Under the pieces are notes generated by a model, which saw only the letters and a program-made list of their open reading frames with translations, was not told the origin of the DNA and did no database searches. This document shows, in pieces, positions 45,403-55,216 of a stretch of 64,000 nt of DNA. This DNA is from Phytopseudomonas argentinensis (lineage in GTDB: Bacteria > Pseudomonadota > Gammaproteobacteria > Pseudomonadales > Pseudomonadaceae): positions 434,001 through 498,000 of the forward strand of contig NZ_FORC01000003.1 in NCBI RefSeq assembly GCF_900113905.1, written 5' to 3'. The position numbers and the translations under genes were made by a program. Position 1 is the first letter of the stretch, and each line of letters begins with the position of its first letter.

Positions 45403-45933
45403 GTGAAGCTGATCATTCTCGACCGCGACGGGGTCATCAACCATGACTCCGACGCCTATATCAAAAGCCTCGATGAGTGGATTCCGATCCCCGGCTCCAT
45501 CGAGGCCATCGCCGCGCTGAGCAAGGCCGGCTGGACCGTGGCCGTGGCTACCAACCAGTCCGGCATCGCCCGCGGCTATTACCCGCTGAGCGTGCTGGAG
45601 TCCATGCACGCGCGCTTGCGCGAACTGGTGGCCGAGCAGGGCGGTGAAGTCGGCCTGATCGTGAAGTGCCCCCACGGCCCGGACGACGGCTGCGAGTGCC
45701 GCAAGCCCAAGCCCGGCATGCTGCGCCAGATAGGCGAGCACTACGGCGTGGCGCTGAGCGGAATCTGGTTCGTCGGCGACAGCGCCAGTGACCTGGAAAC
45801 GGCGCGAGCCGTCGATTGTCAGCCGGTGCTGGTGAAAACCGGCAAGGGTGAACGCACCCTGACCAAAGGACTGCCGGCGGGCACGCTGGTATTCGATGAC
45901 CTGGCAGCCGTGGCTGCCCAGCTTCTCACTTGA
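45403..45933 (+). CDS. gmhB: D-glycero-beta-D-manno-heptose 1,7-bisphosphate 7-phosphatase
   Basis: A 176-residue HAD phosphatase: nucleophile motif ILDRDGVIN (DxD), ATNQSGIARG, the structural zinc site CPHGPDDGCECRKPKPGML and acidic motif GDSASDLETAR. It provides heptose-1-phosphate for LPS inner core. The start is GTG with GAGGA upstream. Located 43 nt after glyS and followed by the plsC-type gene, as in P. aeruginosa. Confidence 0.95.
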   Translation: MKLIILDRDGVINHDSDAYIKSLDEWIPIPGSIEAIAALSKAGWTVAVATNQSGIARGYYPLSVLESMHARLRELVAEQGGEVGLIVKCPHGPDDGCECRKPKPGMLRQIGEHYGVALSGIWFVGDSASDLETARAVDCQPVLVKTGKGERTLTKGLPAGTLVFDDLAAVAAQLLT

Positions 45934-45968
45934 TAGCGCAGGCCCGACCTGCCACGGTAATTGCTCAC

Positions 45969-46745
45969 ATGTCGACAGTGCAGTTCCTCAGAACCTTCCT
46001 CTTCTACCTGTTGCTGTCTTCCAGCTCGTTCGTCTGGTGCATCATCAGCGTATTCGTCGCGCCATTCCTGCCATTTCGTGCCCGCTACCGTTTCGTGGTG
46101 CAGAACTGGTGCCGTTGCGCGGTGTGGCTGGCCAAGGTAGTCGCCGGCATCAGCTACGAGATCAGGGGTCAGGAAAACATCCCCGAGCGCCCCTGCGTCA
46201 TTCTCGCCAAACACCAGAGCACCTGGGAGACCTTTTTCCTGTGCGCCTACTTCGAGCCGCTTAGCCAGGTAATCAAGCGCGAGCTGATGTGCGTGCCGTT
46301 CTTTGGCTGGGCGCTGGCCATGCTCAAACCCATCGCCATCGACCGCAGCAACCCCAAGGCCGCACTCAAGCAACTGGCCCAGCAAGGCCGCACACGCCTG
46401 GAGCAGGGCGCCTGGGTGTTGGTGTTCCCGGAGGGCACACGCATCCCGGACGGCCAGATCGGCAAATTCTCCCGGGGTGGTACCGCCCTGGCAGTCAACA
46501 GCAACCTGCCGGTGCTGCCGATTGCCCACAATGCCGGGCAGTTCTGGCCGAAGGACGGCTGGAGCAAGAAGCCGGGCGTGGTGCAGGTGGTAATCGGCCC
46601 GGCCATGTACGCAGAAGGCGAAGGCCCACGGGCGATCGCCAATCTCAACGAGCGCGCATTTCAATGGGTCAGCCAGGCGCAATGCGAAATCGGTGCGCTG
46701 AACCCACAGGCCGCTCCGGTGGAAACCGCCAACGACCTCGCCTGA
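45969..46745 (+). CDS. 1-acylglycerol-3-phosphate O-acyltransferase (PlsC family)
   Basis: A 258-residue inner-membrane enzyme with an N-terminal hydrophobic helix (FYLLLSSSSFVWCIISVFV), the catalytic H-x4-D-type motif as KHQSTWETFF (Glu in place of Asp), the FPEGTR motif and a downstream LPVLPIAHNAG. It makes phosphatidic acid from lysophosphatidic acid. Position matches PA0005 (lptA) of P. aeruginosa. The ATG at 45969 is used. It directly precedes the operon at 46978, which contains a second acyltransferase of this family. Confidence 0.9.
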   Translation: MSTVQFLRTFLFYLLLSSSSFVWCIISVFVAPFLPFRARYRFVVQNWCRCAVWLAKVVAGISYEIRGQENIPERPCVILAKHQSTWETFFLCAYFEPLSQVIKRELMCVPFFGWALAMLKPIAIDRSNPKAALKQLAQQGRTRLEQGAWVLVFPEGTRIPDGQIGKFSRGGTALAVNSNLPVLPIAHNAGQFWPKDGWSKKPGVVQVVIGPAMYAEGEGPRAIANLNERAFQWVSQAQCEIGALNPQAAPVETANDLA

Positions 46746-46756
46746 CCCGGCCCATC

Positions 46757-46765
46757 TGTGGATAA
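46757..46765 (-). other. DnaA box upstream of the phospholipid operon
   Basis: TGTGGATAA, the exact complement of the TTATCCACA consensus. It is followed by about 60 bp of unusually AT-rich DNA (aattcttttttaattgaatttt...) in the gap before the CDP-alcohol phosphotransferase gene. Confidence 0.5.
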
Positions 46766-46977
46766 CCTGTTGAGCAAATTCTTTTTTAATTGAATTTTCT
46801 AGCTCAAGATACTGATTTAAATGGATTTTTATTGGTACCTAAACTGTCGATAAATTGGGCATAAGTTTTACGCGGCAACTTGACGATGTTCACGTTGGCG
46901 TATCGCTTAGTAGGGGCTCAACCGGCTAAGCTGGCGGTCTGCCAGACATAGAAACATGGCGAAACGGAGTTCGTGAC

Positions 46978-47595
46978 ATGCTTTCGATTTATCAGCTGAA
47001 ACCGCGCTTTCAGAACCTCTTGCGTCCCCTGGTACAGCGTCTTTTCGACGCTGGCGTGACCGCCAATCAGGTAACCCTGAGCGCCGCCGTCGTATCGGTG
47101 CTCATCGGCCTGCTGCTGGCCATCTCTCCCGAGCGGCTCTGGCTGTTCGCCCTGATCCCGCTGTGGATGATTCTGCGCATGGCGCTCAACGCCGTGGATG
47201 GCATGCTGGCCCGCGAGTTTGGCCAACAATCGACGCTGGGCGCCTACCTAAATGAACTCTGCGACGTGATCGCCGATGCCGCGTTGTTCCTGCCCTTTGC
47301 GTTGCTGCCCGGGGTCTCGCCGACCTTGGTGGTGGTGCTGGTGCTGTTCGCGCTGATCAGCGAATACGCCGGGGTGATGGGCCCGATGGTGGGCGCCGCG
47401 CGCCGCTATGACGGGCCGATGGGCAAGAGCGACCGTGCCTTCTGCTTTGGCGTGCTGGGTGCAGGGGTGGCCACCGCGCTGCTGCCGTTGAGCTGGATCG
47501 ATCCGATTCTCGCGGTCATCACCGCGCTGCTGCTGTACACGCTGTTCAACCGCGTACGCCAGGGTCTGGCGCAAGCATCTTCCTCTGCGCAATAG
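46978..47595 (+). CDS. CDP-alcohol phosphatidyltransferase (YnbA-like)
   Basis: A 205-residue integral membrane protein (about five or six helices) with the family motif near residues 73-95: DGMLAREFGQQSTLGAYLNE and the final Asp three residues later. The canonical pattern is D-G-x2-A-R-x8-G-x3-D-x3-D; here the third Asp is Asn (G-A-Y-L-N-E-L-C-D). The enzyme should transfer a phosphatidyl group from CDP-diacylglycerol to an alcohol. It is the first of six closely packed genes. The organisation matches E. coli ynbA, whose product is likewise uncharacterised. The acceptor alcohol is unknown. Confidence 0.88.
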   Translation: MLSIYQLKPRFQNLLRPLVQRLFDAGVTANQVTLSAAVVSVLIGLLLAISPERLWLFALIPLWMILRMALNAVDGMLAREFGQQSTLGAYLNELCDVIADAALFLPFALLPGVSPTLVVVLVLFALISEYAGVMGPMVGAARRYDGPMGKSDRAFCFGVLGAGVATALLPLSWIDPILAVITALLLYTLFNRVRQGLAQASSSAQ

Positions 47596-47606
47596 GAATG
47601 CCCCCG

Positions 47607-49364
47607 ATGATCGAAGCTCGCTCCAGTACCTTCACGACCCACGACGGCGTCAGCCTGTTCTATCGCCACTGGCCGGCTGCCGATGTGCAGCCCGGGGCAG
47701 CCCGTCGCGCCATCGTGATGTTTCATCGCGGTCACGAGCATGGCGGGCGCATGGCCCATCTGGTCGACGAGCTGGGCCTGCAAGGCTTCGACTTCTTCGC
47801 CTGGGATGCCCGCGGCCACGGTGAGTCGCCAGGCGCACGGGGCGACAGCCCAAGCTTCGCCACCAGCGTGCGCGACGTACAGACCTTTATCGACCACATT
47901 GCAGCCACGTATAGCATCGATACCGGAGACATGGTGGTGCTGGCGCAAAGCGTTGGCGCCGTGGTGGTGTCCACCTGGGCCCATGATTACGCGCCGAAGA
48001 TCCGCGCACTGGTGCTCGCCTCGCCAGCATTCAAGGTCAAGCTGTACGTGCCGTTCGCGCGTCCGGGCCTGAAGCTGATGCGCGCCTGGCGCGGCAATTT
48101 CTTCGTCAACAGCTATGTCAAAGCCAAGTTCCTCAGTCACGACCCGCAGCGCATTGCCTCCTTCGACAACGACCCGCTGATTACCCGCGCCATTTCGGTG
48201 AACATGCTGCTGGGCCTGTACGACGCCGCCGAGCGCGTGGTCGCCGATGCCCAGGCGATTCAGATTCCCACCCAGCTGCTGATCTCCGGCAGCGACTTCG
48301 TGGTGCACCGCAAACCCCAGGAGCAGTTCTTCCAGCGCCTGGGCAGCCTGGACAAGGAAATGCACATTCTGCCCGGGTTCTTCCACGACACCCTGGGCGA
48401 GCGTGACCGTGCTCATGCGCTGAGCCGCATTCGCCGCTTCGTACTGAAAGCCTTCGAGCAACCGCTACAGCGTCCCTCGCTGCTGGATGCCGACTGCCTG
48501 GGCTGGAGCTGCGCCGAAGCCGAGGAACTGGCGGCCCCACTGCCGAAGAACTCGCCGCGCGATCTCTACTGGCGCGCCACGCGGGCCGGCATGCGCCTCG
48601 GCAGCAGTGTGTCTGCAGGCGTGAAGCTGGGTTTCGAGACCGGTTTCGACTCGGGCAGCACCCTGGATTACGTATACCGCAACACGCCAACCGGCAGCTC
48701 GCCGATTGGTCGACTGATCGACCGCAACTACCTGAACTCCATCGGTTGGCGGGGCATTCGCCAGCGCAAGGTGCACGCCGAAGAGCTGCTGCGCCTGGCC
48801 ATGGGCAAACTGCGCGAGCAGAGCCACCCAGTGCGTATCGTCGATATCGCCGCCGGCCATGGACGTTACATTCTCGAAGCGCTGGAGCAGGGCAGCGACA
48901 AACCGGATTCGATCCTGCTGCGTGATTACAGCGACATCAACGTGCGCGACGGCGCGGCACTGATCGAGCAGAAAGGCCTGGGCAGCATCGCCCGATTCGT
49001 CAAAGGCGATGCCTTCGACAAGGCCGACCTGGCCGCGCTCGACCCGAAACCTACCCTGGCGGTGGTCTCCGGCCTGTATGAATTGTTCGCCAGCAACACC
49101 ATGGTCGGCGACTCCCTGGCGGGCCTTGCGGCAGCCGTGGAAGAGGGCGGCTACCTGATCTACACCGGCCAACCCTGGCACCCGCAGCTGGAACTGATCG
49201 CCCGTGCGCTGACCAGCCACCGCGGCGGCGAGGCCTGGGTGATGCGCCGGCGTAGCCAGGCGGAGATGGATCAGCTGGTCGAAGCGGCAGGATTTCGCAA
49301 GCTGACCCAGCGCATCGATGAGTGGGGCATCTTCAGCGTGTCCCTGGCGCAGCGGGTGTCCTGA
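47607..49364 (+). CDS. Bifunctional alpha/beta-hydrolase / SAM-dependent methyltransferase (YnbC-like)
   Basis: A 585-residue two-domain protein. Residues about 1-290 are a serine-hydrolase lid-less alpha/beta fold (FHRGHEHGGR oxyanion region, nucleophile elbow LAQSVGAVV, later GFFHDT with the catalytic-His position). Residues about 380-585 are a class I methyltransferase of the Methyltransf_20 type (SAM motif VRIVDIAAGHGRYILEAL, then IYTGQPWHPQLELIAR). The ATG at 47607 with AGGA 8 nt upstream is preferred over one at 47598. It probably deacylates or methylates a lipid made by the neighbours; no substrate is shown. E. coli YnbC has the same fusion. Confidence 0.88.
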   Translation: MIEARSSTFTTHDGVSLFYRHWPAADVQPGAARRAIVMFHRGHEHGGRMAHLVDELGLQGFDFFAWDARGHGESPGARGDSPSFATSVRDVQTFIDHIAATYSIDTGDMVVLAQSVGAVVVSTWAHDYAPKIRALVLASPAFKVKLYVPFARPGLKLMRAWRGNFFVNSYVKAKFLSHDPQRIASFDNDPLITRAISVNMLLGLYDAAERVVADAQAIQIPTQLLISGSDFVVHRKPQEQFFQRLGSLDKEMHILPGFFHDTLGERDRAHALSRIRRFVLKAFEQPLQRPSLLDADCLGWSCAEAEELAAPLPKNSPRDLYWRATRAGMRLGSSVSAGVKLGFETGFDSGSTLDYVYRNTPTGSSPIGRLIDRNYLNSIGWRGIRQRKVHAEELLRLAMGKLREQSHPVRIVDIAAGHGRYILEALEQGSDKPDSILLRDYSDINVRDGAALIEQKGLGSIARFVKGDAFDKADLAALDPKPTLAVVSGLYELFASNTMVGDSLAGLAAAVEEGGYLIYTGQPWHPQLELIARALTSHRGGEAWVMRRRSQAEMDQLVEAAGFRKLTQRIDEWGIFSVSLAQRVS

Positions 49365-50713
49365 TGACGCCCGCCGCGGTCGTCCGTGAAAGCGGACTAT
49401 GGAAGCGCGGCGTACTCTGGCTGCTGCTGCTCGCGCCACTGTTCTTCGGTACCTATGGCTTCGCCAACTGGTTCACCGGCCAGCGTGACGACGTCGGCAG
49501 CCTGGTGTTCGGCTGGGAGTGGCTGATTCCCCTGTGGCCGTGGACGATCATTCCCTACTGGTCCATCGACCTGCTCTACGGCCTGGCCTTCCTGCTACCG
49601 GCCACCCGTGCCGCGGTGGATCGCCTCGGCCTGCGACTGCTCACCGCCCAGGTGATCTGCATCAGCTGCTTCCTGCTCTGGCCGTTACGTTTCACCTTCG
49701 ACCGGCCAGCACTGGATGGGCTGTTCGGCATGATGTTCGACGTGCTGATGGGGTTCGACAAACCCTTCAACCAGGCGCCATCGCTGCACATCACCCTGCT
49801 GGTGGTGCTCTGGGCCTGCTTTGCCCAGCACGCCAGCGGCCTGTGGCGTGCAGTCGTGCATATCTGGTTTCTGCTGATCGGCCTGTCGGTGCTGACCACC
49901 TGGCAACATCATTTCATCGACGTACCGACCGGCATGCTCGCCGGTTGCCTGTGCCTGTGGCTGTGGCCCAGCGAAGGGCGCAGCCCGTTGTTTGCCTGGT
50001 GCCTGGCCCGCGACCCGCGGCGCTGGCGGTTGGCGCTGCGTTACGCCTTTGGCGCAGCTCTGTGCAGCGCCGTGGCGATTCATTTCGACGGCTTCGCCTT
50101 GTGGCTGCTGTGGCCGGCCCTGTCGCTGCTGATGGTCGCGTTGAACTATGTACTGTTCGGAGCCAAGGGTTTTCAGAAGCGCGCGGACGGCCGTCTCAGC
50201 GCTGCCAGCAGCTGGCTGTTGGCGCCCTATCTGCTCGGCGCCTGGATCAACTCGCGAGCCTGGACCCGCAAGCATCCGCAGCCCGATGAAGTGGCCGACG
50301 GCGTCTGGCTCGGACGCATTCCCGGCAAGGCAGAAGGGCAGGCGTTCGCCGCCATCGCCGACCTCTGTGCCGAGCTGCCGTGCCGGGTGGAAGGCAAGGT
50401 CTACCGCGAACTGGCCAGCCTCGATCTGATCACGCCGAGCAGTGAACATTGCCTCCAGGCGGCAGTGGCCATCGAAGACCTGCGCAGCCACGGGCCGGTG
50501 CTGGTGTGCTGTGCCCTGGGCTATTCACGCAGCGCCACCGCCATCGCCGCCTGGCTACTGCATAGCGGCCGCTGCAGGAGCGTCGCAGAGGCCGTTTCAA
50601 GGCTGCGCCAGGCTCGCCCACAGGTTGTGCTGGGAGACGCGCATCTACAGGCCCTGGAAGGCATTTTGAGCCACTCGATATCCACCGAGGGAGCCACACC
50701 ACATGGCCAATGA
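49364..50713 (+). CDS. PAP2-like / dual-specificity phosphatase fusion (YnbD-like)
   Basis: A 449-residue protein with a membrane-embedded N-terminal half (about residues 15-290, eight or more helices) and a soluble C-terminal half. The N-terminal part has APSLHITLL and WQHHFIDVPTG, the His/His/Asp triad of PAP2_3/AUR1-type lipid phosphatases and phosphotransferases, but lacks the canonical K-x6-R-P motif. The C-terminal half has the dual-specificity phosphatase signature C-x5-R (VCCALGYSRSATA). It shares one base with the upstream gene (TGATG). It could dephosphorylate a phosphatidyl-alcohol phosphate, as PTPMT1 does for PGP. Confidence 0.88.
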   Translation: MTPAAVVRESGLWKRGVLWLLLLAPLFFGTYGFANWFTGQRDDVGSLVFGWEWLIPLWPWTIIPYWSIDLLYGLAFLLPATRAAVDRLGLRLLTAQVICISCFLLWPLRFTFDRPALDGLFGMMFDVLMGFDKPFNQAPSLHITLLVVLWACFAQHASGLWRAVVHIWFLLIGLSVLTTWQHHFIDVPTGMLAGCLCLWLWPSEGRSPLFAWCLARDPRRWRLALRYAFGAALCSAVAIHFDGFALWLLWPALSLLMVALNYVLFGAKGFQKRADGRLSAASSWLLAPYLLGAWINSRAWTRKHPQPDEVADGVWLGRIPGKAEGQAFAAIADLCAELPCRVEGKVYRELASLDLITPSSEHCLQAAVAIEDLRSHGPVLVCCALGYSRSATAIAAWLLHSGRCRSVAEAVSRLRQARPQVVLGDAHLQALEGILSHSISTEGATPHGQ

Positions 50714-51158
50714 AATGCAACTGCAGCTGGTTGCCGGGCTGCTACGCCGCGGCAAAGCCCTCGATCGTTTGTCGGGCGCGCTGACCTTGCTCGCACTCGT
50801 CATCGGCCTGGGCCCGCTGCTTGGTTTCATGGCACTCAGCACGGGCGCGGCGGTGTGCATCGCGCTGCTGCTCTGCGGCCTGATCCAGAAATACTACGCG
50901 TTGCGCGTCGCCCTCGATGCCGAGCTGTTCGCCGCCCTGGCTGCCGCGCCCGAGCAGCTCGAGCGGCGCACCACCGAGCTCGATCAGGCGCTGCTCGGGC
51001 TGGGCCGCAAGGCCGAGCCAGGGCGCTCCTGGGAACAACGCAGCCAGGGCGCGCTACGCCTGCTGCGTCTACAGGCACTGTGGCTGGCCCTACAGCTGCT
51101 GGTCGCCCTGGCGGCCATCGTGCTGATGCCGTGGCTCTCACACATTCGATTCGGATAA
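50703..51158 (+). CDS. Small membrane protein of the ynb-like operon
   Basis: A 151-residue protein with two membrane segments near the N terminus (SGALTLLALVIGLGPLLGF; GAAVCIALLLCGLIQKYYA), a charged central helix (residues about 68-115) and a C-terminal membrane segment (LWLALQLLVALAAIVLMPWL). No recognised domain. It overlaps the phosphatase gene by 11 nt and lies 10 nt before the acyltransferase gene, so it belongs to the operon. Its role is unknown. Confidence 0.75.
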   Translation: MANEMQLQLVAGLLRRGKALDRLSGALTLLALVIGLGPLLGFMALSTGAAVCIALLLCGLIQKYYALRVALDAELFAALAAAPEQLERRTTELDQALLGLGRKAEPGRSWEQRSQGALRLLRLQALWLALQLLVALAAIVLMPWLSHIRFG

Positions 51159-51168
51159 GGAACTGTCC

Positions 51169-51789
51169 ATGCTCGCATCCCTGGTCGCCTTTTTCATCAC
51201 CTCCGGTGCGCGGCTGCTCACCGGTGCCCGGGCCCTGTGGCTCGGCAGCACCGCACAGCCGGTGCAGCGTATCTACTACGCCAACCACAGCAGCCATGGC
51301 GACTTCGTGTTGCTCTGGGCATCGCTGCCCGCTGAACTGCGCAAGCGCACCCGCCCAGTGGCCGGCTCCGATTACTGGATGAAGGGCGCGCTGCGCAGCT
51401 TCCTGATCCAGCGGGTGTTCAACGGCGTGCTGGTCGACCGCCAGCGCAGCGATCCCAACGCCAACCCCTTGCAGGCGATGCTCGATGCGTTGGCCGAGGG
51501 CGACTCGCTGATCGTCTTCCCGGAAGGCACCCGCAACCTCGAGGACGGCCTGCTGCCGTTCAAGGCCGGCCTCTATCACCTGGCCAAGGCGCGCCCGGAC
51601 GTGGAGGTGATCCCGGTATGGATCGCCAATCTCAACCGTGTCATGCCCAAGGGCCGAGCGCTGCCGCTGCCGCTGCTGTGCACCCTGAATTTCGGCGCGC
51701 CGCTGGGCATGGGCGAGGAGGAGGGCAAAGAGGCTTTCCTCGAACGCGCCCGTAATGCCCTGCTGACCCTGGCTCCCGCGGAGGTTTGA
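51169..51789 (+). CDS. 1-acylglycerol-3-phosphate O-acyltransferase-like protein
   Basis: A 206-residue short PlsC-type enzyme with one N-terminal membrane helix. The catalytic H-x4-D motif is NHSSHGDFVLLW, the substrate-binding motif is FPEGTRNLEDG, and VIPVWIANLNRVMPKG follows as in the family. It would supply phosphatidic acid to the CDP-diglyceride synthase encoded next, 1 nt downstream. It is a second acyltransferase of this family within 6 kb and is absent from the minimal E. coli ynbABCD set. Confidence 0.88.
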   Translation: MLASLVAFFITSGARLLTGARALWLGSTAQPVQRIYYANHSSHGDFVLLWASLPAELRKRTRPVAGSDYWMKGALRSFLIQRVFNGVLVDRQRSDPNANPLQAMLDALAEGDSLIVFPEGTRNLEDGLLPFKAGLYHLAKARPDVEVIPVWIANLNRVMPKGRALPLPLLCTLNFGAPLGMGEEEGKEAFLERARNALLTLAPAEV

Positions 51790-51790
51790 G

Positions 51791-52723
51791 ATGGATCGCA
51801 ATACCATGCTGTTGTTTGCCGGCATTGGCGGCATTCTGCTCCTCGCCAGCCTGATCGGCTGGCTGCTGAAGCTGCGTGCCGGCCCTGGTCAACACGCCGT
51901 GATCGACAACCTCAACGCGCGCATCAATGCCTGGTGGGTGATGGTGCTGGTGATCGGCTTCGCCTTCCTGTTCGGCAATACCGGCGTGGTGGTGCTGTTC
52001 TATTGCGTGTCGTTCTATGCGCTGCGCGAGTTCATGACCCTCACGCCCACCCGGCGCAGCGACTACCCGGCACTGGTCGCCGCCTTCTACTTCGCGCTGC
52101 CGATGCAGTACCTGTTGATCGGCATCGGCTGGTACGGCCTGTTCGCCATCTTCATTCCGGTCTACGTGTTCCTGCTGCTGCCGATACTGTCGTCCCTGGG
52201 CGGCGATACCACGCGCTTCTTGGAACGAACCTCCAAGGTGCAGTGGGGCCTGATGATCGCGGTGTACTGCATCTCCACCGTACCGGCGCTGCTGACCCTG
52301 GAGATCGCTGACTACGAGGGTCGCAACCTGCTGCTGATCGCCTGGCTGGTGATCGTCGTGCAGATCTCCGATGTACTGCAGTACGTGTGCGGCAAGCTGG
52401 CCGGCAAACGCAAGATCGCGCCCAACCTGTCGCCATCGAAAACCGTGGAGGGCTTCTTTGGTGGCGTGGCCCTGGCCACCCTGATTGGCGCCTCGCTGTA
52501 CTGGATCACCCCATTCGCCTTCTGGCAGGCGGGCCTGTTCGCCCTGTTGGTATGCCTGCTCGGCTTCGCCGGCGGCCTGGTCATGTCGGCGATCAAGCGC
52601 GACCGCGGCGTCAAGGATTGGGGGCATATGATCGAAGGCCACGGAGGCATGCTCGATCGCCTCGACTCGGTGTGCTTCGCCGCCCCGGTGTTTTTCCACA
52701 TGGTGCGTTACTGGTGGGGCTGA
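51791..52723 (+). CDS. Phosphatidate cytidylyltransferase (CDP-diglyceride synthase, YnbB-like)
   Basis: A 310-residue polytopic membrane enzyme. The CdsA signature is fully present near the C terminus: SAIKRDRGVKDWGHMIEGHGG followed by MLDRLD; NLSPSKTVEGFFGG is the conserved upstream motif. It converts phosphatidic acid and CTP to CDP-diacylglycerol, the donor for the CDP-alcohol phosphotransferase at the start of the operon. The housekeeping cdsA of Pseudomonas lies elsewhere (near the dxr-bamA region, by memory), so this is a paralogue dedicated to the cluster. Confidence 0.93.
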   Translation: MDRNTMLLFAGIGGILLLASLIGWLLKLRAGPGQHAVIDNLNARINAWWVMVLVIGFAFLFGNTGVVVLFYCVSFYALREFMTLTPTRRSDYPALVAAFYFALPMQYLLIGIGWYGLFAIFIPVYVFLLLPILSSLGGDTTRFLERTSKVQWGLMIAVYCISTVPALLTLEIADYEGRNLLLIAWLVIVVQISDVLQYVCGKLAGKRKIAPNLSPSKTVEGFFGGVALATLIGASLYWITPFAFWQAGLFALLVCLLGFAGGLVMSAIKRDRGVKDWGHMIEGHGGMLDRLDSVCFAAPVFFHMVRYWWG

Positions 52724-52750
52724 CGGGCTACTAAACCGTTGATGGGCAAT

Positions 52751-52779
52751 AAAAAACCCGGCGCCAGGCCGGGTTTTTT
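52751..52779. terminator. Bidirectional terminator between the phospholipid operon and gyrB
   Basis: A 12-bp stem aaaaaacccggc / gccgggtttttt with a 5-nt loop sits between two convergent genes, with A and T runs on both sides. Confidence 0.92.
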
Positions 52780-52795
52780 GTGCTTCTGAACGCGA

Positions 52796-55213
<2,418 letters not shown>

Positions 55214-55216
55214 GCC

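Noticed and set aside
46880..46908. Sigma-70 promoter (TTGACG) before the lipid operon
   Set aside because: The -35 is good but no acceptable -10 occurs at 16-18 nt spacing.
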